Shown here one piece after another: positions 34,175-42,449 of a stretch of DNA of 64,000 nucleotides. The first letter of the stretch is position 1, and every line of letters starts with the position of its first letter. A program made the translations under genes and the position numbers. Below the pieces are notes generated by a model, which was not told the origin of the DNA, did no database searches, and saw nothing but the letters and a program-made list of their open reading frames with translations. Origin of the DNA: CAZYME01 sp964648115 (GTDB lineage Bacteria > Pseudomonadota > Gammaproteobacteria > Legionellales > Legionellaceae); the NCBI GenBank assembly GCA_964648115.1, contig CAZYME010000011.1:1-64000 (forward strand), read 5' to 3'.

Positions 34175-34848
34175 GCTCCCTCCACTTTACTAACAACAGA
34201 CAAAATTCTTTGATAAATTTCATCCTCTTTCCCTTGACCTGAAATCTTGCAAAAAACGGGAGCGTGCTTATTTTTGCTTTTAAACCAATTTTGGTAATAA
34301 TCCACTAAAGGTTCTGTTTGCTCATGGTAAACTTCCAAGCGTTTTCTGATAATTTCTTCTCGATCATCATCTCGTAGAATCAGCGGCTCGTTTGTTTCAT
34401 CATCTCTATCTTTTATTTTTGGTGGATGGGAATAAATATGATAAACCCGCCCAGAGGCTGGGTGGATCCGACGGCCGCTAATGCGCTCAACAATTACATC
34501 ATCATCAACGGCTATCTCAATCACATAATCAATATTAATCTCAGCATCTTTCAATGCTTGTGCTTGAGGAATAGTGCGTGGGAAGCCATCCAATAAGAAC
34601 CCTTTGCGGCAGTCTTCTTTTTGTAAACGCTCTTTGACCAAAGCAATAATGATTTCGTCAGAAACCAACTGGCCTGAATCCATAATTTTCTTAGCACTTA
34701 AACCTAACTCACTACCTGCAACAATCGCGGCGCGCAACATATCGCCGGTTGATATTTGTGGTATGTTAAAATGTTTCGTCAGTCGCGATGCTTGGGTTCC
34801 TTTGCCTGCGCCAGGACCACCCAATAACATCAATCGCATCAACCCCAT
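34171..34848 (-). CDS. adk: Adenylate kinase
   Basis: This 225-residue enzyme converts ATP and AMP to two ADP. The P-loop reads GGPGAGKGTQ near residue 10. The AMP-binding segment is STGDMLRAA, the core has GFLLDGFPRT, and the LID domain begins GRRIHPASGRVYH. There are no zinc-finger cysteines in the LID, as in E. coli. Two Met codons (residues 1 and 4) are possible starts; GGAG stands nine bases before the first. The trx gene overlaps its 3' end. Confidence 0.97.
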   Translation of the reverse strand: MGLMRLMLLGGPGAGKGTQASRLTKHFNIPQISTGDMLRAAIVAGSELGLSAKKIMDSGQLVSDEIIIALVKERLQKEDCRKGFLLDGFPRTIPQAQALKDAEINIDYVIEIAVDDDVIVERISGRRIHPASGRVYHIYSHPPKIKDRDDETNEPLILRDDDREEIIRKRLEVYHEQTEPLVDYYQNWFKSKNKHAPVFCKISGQGKEDEIYQRILSVVSKVEGA

Positions 34849-34932
34849 TACTCAATTCTCCATTCGGCTACTTTTTGTGCGAAGTACGGTATCGTACCGC
34901 GTAAGGCTCACATTGTCACGAACGGCCGTGTT

Positions 34933-35541
34933 TTACCAACGTTTATACCATGATCTAGACGCAAGTGATTTTTGACATGAATTTAATTGAGCCTGATAAA
35001 TTTGCGCCCGCGCGCTAACCTTATGTGCGACTGGAATCAACCATTTTTTTCTTAAATAGGTTTTATTCTGATAGCCACCAATACCCTCGTGATAAGCTAA
35101 GTATAATGCATATGCATTAGTCCGAGGAATCCCCGCACGTTTATATGCTTGATTTGCATACCAACCAATAAAATCTACCCCATCTGAAAAATCATTACGT
35201 GAGGAAAATACCCCTCCTTGGGTTTGCTTATAATGCGCCCAAGTGCCCGTTAAAGCTTGAGCATAACCATAAGCCGTTGATGGACGTGTCCAGGGGATTA
35301 CCCACAATAATTTCGTGCGTGGAGGTCGTGCTCTTGCATTAAATTTTGACTCTTGATGAATAATAGCCATCTGAACATTAACCGGCACCCGCCAACGCCG
35401 TTGTACATCTAAGGCATCAGCATACCATTTTGGATATTGTCTAAACACATTACAGATATTATTTACATCCCTAGGAGGAGCGCTTACACATCCAGCTAAG
35501 AATAGACTACAAATCAGAAGAATAATTATTTTTAAGCGCAT
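34933..35541 (-). CDS. Lytic transglycosylase-type lipoprotein (SLT fold)
   Basis: This 202-residue lipoprotein has a signal peptide with the lipobox LAGC at Cys18. The lysozyme-like domain begins with the catalytic Glu in VQMAIIHQESKFNARARPP. It continues with STAYGYAQALTGTW and ALYLAYHEGIGG, the motifs of SLT family 1 enzymes that cleave the MurNAc-GlcNAc bond to form 1,6-anhydro ends. It is probably anchored in the outer membrane. It is upstream of adk on the same strand with an 84-bp gap. Confidence 0.87.
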   Translation of the reverse strand: MRLKIIILLICSLFLAGCVSAPPRDVNNICNVFRQYPKWYADALDVQRRWRVPVNVQMAIIHQESKFNARARPPRTKLLWVIPWTRPSTAYGYAQALTGTWAHYKQTQGGVFSSRNDFSDGVDFIGWYANQAYKRAGIPRTNAYALYLAYHEGIGGYQNKTYLRKKWLIPVAHKVSARAQIYQAQLNSCQKSLASRSWYKRW

Positions 35542-35743
35542 AAAGTCAACTAGTTTTATAGTGAAAGGAAGACTTGTATTAGTAGCAAATATTTGGCATA
35601 AATAAAAGGGATGGCTGGCTTAAAGTTAATACAGCTCTAATTGACAAGAATTGATCTCCATTCACGAAGTTCTTCACTACGTCTTCAAATTAGCATTAAG
35701 CTCAGAAGTACTTGGGTTCTGTTTGATTAAACAAGCAGCAAAC

Positions 35744-36637
35744 CTATCCGCCGCCTGGGGGGTTTAATTTATTTTTTTTGGGTGCTGGTTCGTCACTGTT
35801 AGGATCTGGATGGGTGCGTCTACTAAAAATCCCGACTTGACTAACACTACGAGGGGGCTCTTCTAGGATAAACTTCAAATTAGAAGCAGTTAATAAATCA
35901 TTAGCAGTAAGGTTATCGACAGCACCCAAAAGGCTATCTGGTGATTTATGCTCTAACACAGTTTTAAACGTATCAAAATCTAGCAAGCCTGTTTGTTGAA
36001 GCGCTTGAAGAATCTGATTGAGCGGAGCGTATTCAATTTTGTATTTAAGCACCTCGCGCACGGAGACCTCGCATAATATGTTTGCGGAGTTAAGGGTTTC
36101 AAGGAGCTCAAGTAAGTGATTTTTCACCACCAAATTTACATTATCTCGCGAGAGACTATCTGCATCATTCAATATGAAAATAACTTTGGCGGTATAGGAT
36201 GGGTCTGCAGCTTCTAGCAGCAAATCAAAATTCTCTTGCGTAAATAAGTCAAGAAACCACATTTCATCAAAAATGCTCTCGAACATCGCCATGTTTGGGT
36301 GTCCTAACAAAGCATTAACATTATCGTACGTAAATAATCTACTCTTACAGAGTTTAATGGCATCGGCAGTCAAGATAGGGTTATTGGCGTGCAAGATTAA
36401 ATCAAGGGTGACAGCATTTAATGCATCAATTTCTAACATTTTTTCGATGGCGATAGCGAGAGAATACGTGTTTTGGTGAGCCGCCGCCGCAACAATATTG
36501 CCATGTAATAATAGGTCTCCAGCTTGAAGCGCATGAAACACAAACAAAAGATTCAAGGGGTCTGGGTGATTCCTGTAATCATTACTAACAAGCAGCGAGA
36601 GCACGTCTTTACTTTTAGGTATATTGATACGAGGCAT
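35744..36637 (-). CDS. Tandem helical-repeat protein (about 31-residue units)
   Basis: The 297 residues contain about seven degenerate repeats of roughly 28-31 residues with the pattern [LF]-T-x2-N-[FV]-x2-[LV]-L-x-H/A-x-[NS]-P. Examples begin LNAVTLDLILHANNP, FTYDNVNALLGHPN, FTQENFDLLLEAADP and LSRDNVNLVVKN; the units then end in a hydrophobic helix. Such alpha-solenoid repeats recur, to my knowledge, in large Legionellales proteins and suggest protein binding. The C-terminal 40 residues are disordered, basic and Pro/Gly-rich (KKNKLNPPGGG). There is no signal peptide. No PmrA-type box was found upstream. Function is unknown. Confidence 0.7.
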   Translation of the reverse strand: MPRINIPKSKDVLSLLVSNDYRNHPDPLNLLFVFHALQAGDLLLHGNIVAAAAHQNTYSLAIAIEKMLEIDALNAVTLDLILHANNPILTADAIKLCKSRLFTYDNVNALLGHPNMAMFESIFDEMWFLDLFTQENFDLLLEAADPSYTAKVIFILNDADSLSRDNVNLVVKNHLLELLETLNSANILCEVSVREVLKYKIEYAPLNQILQALQQTGLLDFDTFKTVLEHKSPDSLLGAVDNLTANDLLTASNLKFILEEPPRSVSQVGIFSRRTHPDPNSDEPAPKKNKLNPPGGG

Positions 36638-36793
36638 TATAACCCACCCAGTATTATTAATAATAAATATGGCTAATTATTACACAGAATTATATTTTTA
36701 TCAAGATATTTTCCTCTAACCCGCTATAGCCTGGTTGACGCGCTTGCTGCAATCTACGAATATGATCATAATTTTCCCTTTAGTAACAAATAG

Positions 36794-37564
36794 ATGACTA
36801 TTTTAGTATTTGATATCGAAACCATTCCGGATGTTGAAACAGGCCGAAAGCTATATGAGCTAGATGGACTATCAGATAAGGATACCGCCTCTGCTCTATT
36901 TGCACTGCGTCGTGCAAAAGTGGGTAATGATTTTCTACCCCATTACCTACAAAAAATAGTCGCTATTTCTTTGGTGATTAGCAGCCCAGGAAGCTTAAAA
37001 GTATGGTCTTTAGGGGATGAAGCATCGGATGAAAAAGAATTGATTCAGCGCTTTTTTACAGGTATTGATAAACACATGCCTACGTTAGTGAGTTGGAATG
37101 GCAGTGGTTTTGATTTGCCTGTTCTGCATTATAGAGCATTACTACACGGCGTACCTGCACCTGCTTATTGGGAAACGGGGGACAATCAACAAAACTTTCG
37201 TTGGAACAATTATTTAAACCGCTTCCACTATCGCCACCTTGATCTGATGGATGTGCTCGCTGCTTATCAAAATAAAGCTTTTGCACCATTGGATGATATT
37301 GCCACCATGCTAGGTTTCCCTGGAAAAATGGGGATGAGCGGTGCGCGCGTATGGGAACAATACTTGGCTGGTAATCTAAAAGGCATTCGAGATTATTGCG
37401 AAACTGATGTATTGAACACCTATTGTGTTTATCTACGTTTTGAACAAATGCGTGGGACTATTACTGAAGCAGAATATACGCAGTCCTTAGAGCGTCTGCG
37501 TAAATATCTTGCAGAAGAAATCAGTAAACCGCATTTACAAGAATTTTTGAGCCTGATTCGTTAG
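36794..37564 (+). CDS. DEDDy-type 3'-5' exonuclease (PolB-exonuclease-like)
   Basis: This 256-residue cytoplasmic nuclease has Exo I FDIETIPD (Asp6, Glu8), Exo II SWNGSGFDLPVL with the Asp, and Exo III YCETDVLNTY with the Asp and the general-base Tyr. It matches the predicted 3'-5' exonuclease family related to DNA polymerase B proofreading domains, which occurs as a stand-alone protein in many proteobacteria. Its cellular role is not established. The Shine-Dalgarno is weak. Confidence 0.87.
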   Translation: MTILVFDIETIPDVETGRKLYELDGLSDKDTASALFALRRAKVGNDFLPHYLQKIVAISLVISSPGSLKVWSLGDEASDEKELIQRFFTGIDKHMPTLVSWNGSGFDLPVLHYRALLHGVPAPAYWETGDNQQNFRWNNYLNRFHYRHLDLMDVLAAYQNKAFAPLDDIATMLGFPGKMGMSGARVWEQYLAGNLKGIRDYCETDVLNTYCVYLRFEQMRGTITEAEYTQSLERLRKYLAEEISKPHLQEFLSLIR

Positions 37565-37584
37565 TAAAAATAATAACCAATTTG

Positions 37585-37593
37585 TGCTATAAT
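37585..37593 (+). promoter_or_regulatory. Extended -10 promoter of the DUF3309 gene
   Basis: TGTGCTATAAT contains an extended -10 (TG-N-TATAAT, TATAAT at 37588-37593), with no good -35. It lies 34 bases before the ATG of the small membrane protein gene, in the spacer after the exonuclease gene. Confidence 0.5.
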
Positions 37594-37627
37594 TAGTTAT
37601 GCATCTAACACTTCAAGGAAGACCATC

Positions 37628-37795
37628 ATGATTGGTACTATCATATTAGTTTTATTAATCCTGTTTCTCATTGGCGGACTTCCAACCTGGGGATATAGTA
37701 GAAATTGGGGATATAGACCAATGGGTCTTATCGGGCTTATTCTAGTTATCTACTTGATCCTGGTTTTGGTTGGTAGAATCCCGTTAGGATTCTAG
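37628..37795 (+). CDS. Small DUF3309-family membrane protein (55 aa)
   Basis: This 55-residue protein has two hydrophobic segments (about residues 3-17 and 33-50) around the signature LPTWGYSRNWGYRPMG. This is the DUF3309 pattern (LPTW.hSr.WGY.P.G) found in many proteobacteria. Family function is unknown. The start has AAGGAAG seven bases upstream, an extended -10 promoter and a likely terminator, so it is a monocistronic gene. Confidence 0.85.
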   Translation: MIGTIILVLLILFLIGGLPTWGYSRNWGYRPMGLIGLILVIYLILVLVGRIPLGF

Positions 37796-37810
37796 GGACA
37801 TTGATAATCA

Positions 37811-37838
37811 TGGTGGGCCGCTGTGTCCACCTTTTTTT
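37811..37838 (+). terminator. Probable rho-independent terminator after the DUF3309 gene
   Basis: GGTGG, a ten-base loop, CCACC, then seven Ts at 37832-37838. The stem is short (five pairs) but the T-run is good. Confidence 0.5.
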
Positions 37839-38313
37839 AAATTTTAAGACTCCCTCCGTCAGTTTTCTTTTGTAATACAACCGCATCTTCTATACCATCA
37901 TCATCGTGATAGTAACCAGTTTTGATTCCTACTTGCAGAAAACCCATTTTTTGATATAAACGCATTGCAGCGATATTAGTAGGACGGACCTCTAGAATAA
38001 TGGTATCAACAGCCGTATTCTTCTGTGAATCTATTACATTCTGGAGTAAAGATTGACCGTATCCCTTACCTTGTAATTCTGGGGTTATACACAAATTGAG
38101 AATATGGCATATATTTACGTCATAACAGCTGATAATATAACCCGCCAAGACAAGATCTGATTTATCATCTACCTCGATAATACGGCAGTCATAATTGACC
38201 AGCACACAATCGCGCAAGATATCACGACTCCAAGGTGCGCGATGCGCTGCGAGTTCAATAGCATAAACACTATCTACATCGTCACTTTGCATGGGCCTAA
38301 CTCGTAATGTCAT
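37837..38313 (-). CDS. rimI: Ribosomal protein S18 N-acetyltransferase RimI-like
   Basis: This 158-residue GNAT enzyme acetylates the N-terminal Ala of ribosomal protein S18 in its characterised relatives. The acetyl-CoA binding motif A is NLCITPELQGKGYGQSLL (Q/RxxGxG/A). The C-terminal EVRPTNIAAMRLYQKMGF is typical of RimI, as is HRAPWSRDIL near the N-terminus. The RimI assignment rests on this pattern; other GNAT substrates remain possible. Its 3' end overlaps the terminator of the small convergent gene. Confidence 0.88.
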   Translation of the reverse strand: MTLRVRPMQSDDVDSVYAIELAAHRAPWSRDILRDCVLVNYDCRIIEVDDKSDLVLAGYIISCYDVNICHILNLCITPELQGKGYGQSLLQNVIDSQKNTAVDTIILEVRPTNIAAMRLYQKMGFLQVGIKTGYYHDDDGIEDAVVLQKKTDGGSLKI

Positions 38314-38440
38314 AAGACATCCCTTATTGAATCCAACTCACCTGCTTTTTATTATTACAGCATAGCAAAACTTGGTGAGGACGGTATAATCATGAATGAC
38401 GAAAGTCCAATAGCAATGTATTTTTTAAGAGGCTCGTAGG

Positions 38441-39169
38441 ATGCGACTTAACTCATTTATTTTATCTCTTGTACTTTTTATTTTCGCAAAAAATAGTGTG
38501 GGTGCACAAGAATGCGTTATCTTATTGCATGGATTAGGTCGCACTTCCTTCTCAATGTCGTTAATGGCATCCTCTCTTAAAAAATCTAATTATATTGTCA
38601 TTAATCAATACTACCCAACAACCAGAAAATCTATAGAAGAGCTAGCCGAAGAAAATGTAGATTCGATGGTAGACCAATGCCAAAAATATAAACCGACAAA
38701 AATTCACTTTGTAACCCACTCATTAGGCGGTGTTGTACTACGAACTTATTTGAAGAATAACAAACTGCCTAATCTTGGACGCATTGTTATGCTGGCCCCT
38801 CCCAATCATGGGAGCCAGTTAGCTGATTTATTTCAGCACAATATACTATACCAAATCTTTGCAGGGCCCGCTGGGCAAGAGATTACTACAGCTCAGTCCA
38901 GCGTACCTAACGTATTAAATAAACCAGTAAAATACCATGTTGGTGTCATCGCAGGGAATTTTAATTTTAGCCCATTTACTAAAATCATTTTTCATGAGGA
39001 AAACGACGGAAAAGTGGCTGTATCTAGTACCCGCATTGCAGGCATGAAAGATTTTATCGTATTGCCCGTAAGCCATATGTTTATGATGAGGAATAGGTTG
39101 GTTATTCAGCAAGTTAGTTGCTTTCTTAAGAAAGGCGCTTTTGATAGGGAGTTGGTGAAAGCTTCTTGA
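38441..39169 (+). CDS. Exported alpha/beta-hydrolase (lipase-like)
   Basis: The 242 residues start with a signal peptide (about 22 residues, ending VGA). The oxyanion-hole segment is VILLHGLGRTSFSM. The nucleophile elbow is FVTHSLGGVVLRTY with Ser in GHSxGG-like context (THSLGG), and the segment MLAPPNHGSQLAD resembles triacylglycerol lipases and palmitoyl-thioesterase-like proteins. The likely catalytic Asp lies in ENDGKVAV and the His in VLPVSHMFMM. It is probably a periplasmic or secreted esterase. Substrate is unknown. Confidence 0.87.
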   Translation: MRLNSFILSLVLFIFAKNSVGAQECVILLHGLGRTSFSMSLMASSLKKSNYIVINQYYPTTRKSIEELAEENVDSMVDQCQKYKPTKIHFVTHSLGGVVLRTYLKNNKLPNLGRIVMLAPPNHGSQLADLFQHNILYQIFAGPAGQEITTAQSSVPNVLNKPVKYHVGVIAGNFNFSPFTKIIFHEENDGKVAVSSTRIAGMKDFIVLPVSHMFMMRNRLVIQQVSCFLKKGAFDRELVKAS

Positions 39170-39189
39170 TCTTGGACTGGCACAAATCT

Positions 39190-39230
39190 AATGTAGCCCG
39201 TATGGAGTGAAGCGGAATGCGGGCTACATT
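39190..39230. repeat. Dispersed palindromic repeat, family 1 (copy g)
   Basis: AATGTAGCCCGTATGGAGTG, then AAGCGGAATGCGGGCTACATT. The outer 11 bases are a perfect inverted pair. It lies between the convergent lipase and lpdA genes. Confidence 0.85.
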
Positions 39231-39262
39231 GATTATATATTTAATACCTGGCTACAAGGCAC

Positions 39263-40690
39263 TTATTCTGCTTTTTTCTTCTTTGGGATATACAAATCTG
39301 TAATTGTTCCCTCAAACATTTCAGCAGCTTGTGCAATTGTTTCTGAAACCGTGGGATGAGGGTGAATGGTTAAGGCGATATCTTCTACCTCACATTCCAT
39401 TTCAATCGCTAAGGCTGTTTCCGTAATCAGATCACCCGCATTAACACCAACAATTCCCGCGCCTAAAATACGCTTGCTCTTAGGGCAAAATAGTAATTTA
39501 GTTATCCCCTCCTCTCTACCCATGCTCAGCGCACGACCACTTGCAGCCCATGGAAAAGAGGCTTTTTCATAGACGACCCCATTCGCTTTGGCATCTTTTT
39601 CCGTCAAACCAACCCACGCAATTTCAGGATCAGTGTAGGCAACACTAGGGATACATTTAGGCTCAAAATAATGCTTCATGCCACAAATAACTTCAGCAGC
39701 GACTTTCCCTTCAGGGATAGATTTATGTGCCAACATCGGCTGCCCAACAACGTCACCAATAGCAAAAATATGAGAAACATTGGTACGCAGTTGATTATCA
39801 ACAGGAATGAAACCACGCTCATTAACTTTCACGCCTGCTTTATCCGCATCAATAGTTGCGCCATTTGGTTTACGTCCTACTGCAACTAACACTTGTTGAA
39901 AGCACAATGGCTTGCTGGTCGCATGATCACCTTCCATCGATACATGAATTCCGTCTTTTTTAGCTTCAACCGCAGTCACCTTTGTTTTGAGAAGGAATTT
40001 AACACCCTTCTTGCTCATGCGTTTTTGCAATACATTAACTAGTTCAGCATCAGCACCAGGGATTAATTGATCTAGGAATTCAACAACAGTAACATTCACA
40101 CCCAAAGCACTATAAACAGTGGCCATTTCCAAACCAATAATACCACCACCTAACACCAACAAATCTCCTTTAATATCTGCTAGTTCAAGCGCACCTGTTG
40201 AGCTAAAAATTCGTTTATCTTCAGGGATAAATGGCAAGTTCACTGACTCGCTACCAACCGCAATAATAGCATTTTCAAAGTCAACTGTGGTTTTCCCATC
40301 TTTACCGTCAACAATAATTTGATGAGCGCTAGAGAATTTAGCTACACCTGTTACAACTTCAACTTTACGCTGCTTAGCCAGTGCATTTAGTCCACCGGTT
40401 AATTTGCTAACCACTGAGTTTTTCCAAGCAAGCATTTTTGCATTATCAAGTTTTGGCTCAGAAAAGCTCACACCTTGATTTGCCATTTCATGGGTTTCAT
40501 CCACTACTTTTGCAATATGCAATAATGCCTTGGAGGGAATACAACCCACATTTAAACAAACACCACCTAGCGTAGCGAAACGCTCAACCAGTACAACACG
40601 CTTACCCAGGTCGGCGGCGCGAAATGCGGCTGTATAACCACCAGGCCCACTACCGATCACTACTAGGTCTGTCTTAATTTGTTTAGTCAT
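39263..40690 (-). CDS. lpdA: Dihydrolipoyl dehydrogenase (E3)
   Basis: This 475-residue flavoprotein reoxidises dihydrolipoyl groups of E2 with NAD. The FAD-binding motif GSGPGGYTAAFRAADLG, the redox disulfide GGVCLNVGCIPSKALL (Cys near 45 and 50), the NAD-binding LGGGIIGLEMA and the C-terminal catalytic HPHPTVSETI are all intact. It is third in the aceE-aceF-lpdA operon, 24 bp after aceF. It may also serve the second E1/E2 operon at 13.5-16.7 kb. Confidence 0.98.
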   Translation of the reverse strand: MTKQIKTDLVVIGSGPGGYTAAFRAADLGKRVVLVERFATLGGVCLNVGCIPSKALLHIAKVVDETHEMANQGVSFSEPKLDNAKMLAWKNSVVSKLTGGLNALAKQRKVEVVTGVAKFSSAHQIIVDGKDGKTTVDFENAIIAVGSESVNLPFIPEDKRIFSSTGALELADIKGDLLVLGGGIIGLEMATVYSALGVNVTVVEFLDQLIPGADAELVNVLQKRMSKKGVKFLLKTKVTAVEAKKDGIHVSMEGDHATSKPLCFQQVLVAVGRKPNGATIDADKAGVKVNERGFIPVDNQLRTNVSHIFAIGDVVGQPMLAHKSIPEGKVAAEVICGMKHYFEPKCIPSVAYTDPEIAWVGLTEKDAKANGVVYEKASFPWAASGRALSMGREEGITKLLFCPKSKRILGAGIVGVNAGDLITETALAIEMECEVEDIALTIHPHPTVSETIAQAAEMFEGTITDLYIPKKKKAE

Positions 40691-40714
40691 CTAAAAAACC
40701 TCTTGGAAAAATTA

Positions 40715-42334
40715 CTATAATAAAATTTGTCGTATATCGCCTAAACCCTCGCTGATAAAACGAGTGAAACGTGCAGCCTCCGCACCATCGATAACACGAT
40801 GATCATATGAAAGTGACAAAGGTAGCATCAAGCGTGGTTTAAACGCACCGTCTTCATAAACAGGCTTCATGGTGGAGCGTGATAACCCAAGAATTGCGAC
40901 CTCGGGACTATTAATAATAGGTGTAAACGCCGTACCGCCAATGCCGCCCAAGCTTGAAATGGTAAAACAACCACCACTCATGTCCGCGGGCATTAAACCT
41001 TTATCACGCGCTTTCGCACTCAAACGCGCCATTTCTTTTGCAATATCGAAAATAGGTAAACGATCAACGTCTTTAATTACTGGCACAACTAAACCATTTG
41101 GCGTTTCTACAGCTATGCCAATATTGAAATACTGTTTGTAAATTAAATTTTCACCACTGTTATCTAAAGATGCATTAAATTGCGGATATACAGATAGCGC
41201 TCTGCTAACAATTTTACAAACAAAGGCTAATATCGTTAATTTAACATCAGAAGTCTTGGTCATTTCAGCTTTTCTAAACGCTTCAAGCTCGGTAATGTCT
41301 GCCTCATCAAACTGCGTGACATGGGGGATAGTTACCCAAGAGCGGTGAACGTTTACGCCCGTTAATCGTTTGATTTTGTTGAGTGGTTTAATATCAATAC
41401 CACCAAATTTACTGAAATCAATGCGGGGAGCATCGGCTATTACTAAACCACCTGCTGGAGCTTTTTGATTGATTTTAGCCTTCACATACTGTGCGACATC
41501 TTCTTTGCTAATACGTGATTTGCGCCCTGATCCTCTTACCTCTGTTAGGTTAACTCCTAATTCACGCGCCATGCGCCGAACCGCGGGGCCGGCTGAAATG
41601 ATGGTGTTATTATCTGCTAGTTTCTGCTGTCTTTCAGGCGCGCTCGTTATTTCTGGAGGAGTAGCACGCTGTGGCGCTGGCTTGCTTTCACTTTCTGTTG
41701 ACGTGGCGACGTTTGAGCTCGGCTCAGGTTGCTCTGAATTTTGCTCAACCTCTAGGGTTAAAATTAAATCGCCTTCAGATACTTTATCGCCTAATTTCAT
41801 CTGTAATGAGCGAACTACACCCGCCATAGGAGATGGGATTTCCATACTGGCTTTGTCTGACTCTAGCGTAATCAATGGGGTATCTTTAGCGATGACATCG
41901 CCTTCTTTCACTAAGATTTCGATGACATCTACACCAGTTGCTCCACCAATATCGGGTACTTTAACTGCTGAGTTAACTTTTTTAGACCCGCTATTTTTTT
42001 CAGAGGAAGATTTAGGCTCAGACTTTGGCTTGCTTTCATTTTCTATTGGCGCAGGAGGTATCTGCTTATCAGCAGCTGGCTCTGGCTTTTCTTCATCCCC
42101 AACGAGCGTTAGGATCACATCACCTTCAGATACTTTATCGCCCTTTTTTACCTGTAATGAATGAATCACGCCAGCCATGGGAGAAGGGATCTCCATGCTA
42201 GCTTTATCTGACTCTAAGGTGATCAAGGATGTGTCTATCGTGATCGTATCACCCTTTTTCACGAGGACTTCGATGACGTCTACGTCAGTCGTTCCACCAA
42301 TGTCAGGTACTTTAATTTTGATTTCATCTGCCAT
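40715..42334 (-). CDS. aceF: Pyruvate dehydrogenase E2, dihydrolipoamide acetyltransferase
   Basis: This 539-residue E2 has two lipoyl domains (about residues 3-77 and 122-196), each with the lipoylated Lys in TLESDKASMEIPSPM. Ser/Pro/Glu-rich linkers follow. The peripheral-subunit-binding domain lies at about 245-285 (GPAVRRMARELGVNL) and the catalytic domain is C-terminal with SYDHRVIDGAEAARF. The two lipoyl domains are close repeats of each other at DNA level. E. coli AceF has three. Confidence 0.97.
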   Translation of the reverse strand: MADEIKIKVPDIGGTTDVDVIEVLVKKGDTITIDTSLITLESDKASMEIPSPMAGVIHSLQVKKGDKVSEGDVILTLVGDEEKPEPAADKQIPPAPIENESKPKSEPKSSSEKNSGSKKVNSAVKVPDIGGATGVDVIEILVKEGDVIAKDTPLITLESDKASMEIPSPMAGVVRSLQMKLGDKVSEGDLILTLEVEQNSEQPEPSSNVATSTESESKPAPQRATPPEITSAPERQQKLADNNTIISAGPAVRRMARELGVNLTEVRGSGRKSRISKEDVAQYVKAKINQKAPAGGLVIADAPRIDFSKFGGIDIKPLNKIKRLTGVNVHRSWVTIPHVTQFDEADITELEAFRKAEMTKTSDVKLTILAFVCKIVSRALSVYPQFNASLDNSGENLIYKQYFNIGIAVETPNGLVVPVIKDVDRLPIFDIAKEMARLSAKARDKGLMPADMSGGCFTISSLGGIGGTAFTPIINSPEVAILGLSRSTMKPVYEDGAFKPRLMLPLSLSYDHRVIDGAEAARFTRFISEGLGDIRQILL

Positions 42335-42380
42335 ATATACCTCTATCTAAAAGCAAAGCGAAACGCGCCTTATCTTTTTT

Positions 42381-42446
42381 CGTAGGTTGGGCCCATGGCC
42401 CAACGCAGCAATTCACACCATTTTTGGGCCATGGGACCAACCTACT
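42381..42446. repeat. Family 3 palindrome between aceE and aceF
   Basis: CGTAGGTTGGGCCCATGGCC and, inverted, TTGGGCCATGGGACCAACCT form a stem around a loop of about 15 bases, inside the operon. Confidence 0.8.
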
Positions 42447-42449
42447 TTA

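Noticed and set aside
36638..36720. PmrA-type box before the helical-repeat protein
   Set aside because: AT-rich with one TTAA core, but no second core at 11-bp spacing and no properly placed -10.
41469..42164. 231-codon plus-strand frame opposite aceF
   Set aside because: Antisense to the lipoyl domains and linkers; Ser/Thr/Pro-rich composition follows from the complementary codons.
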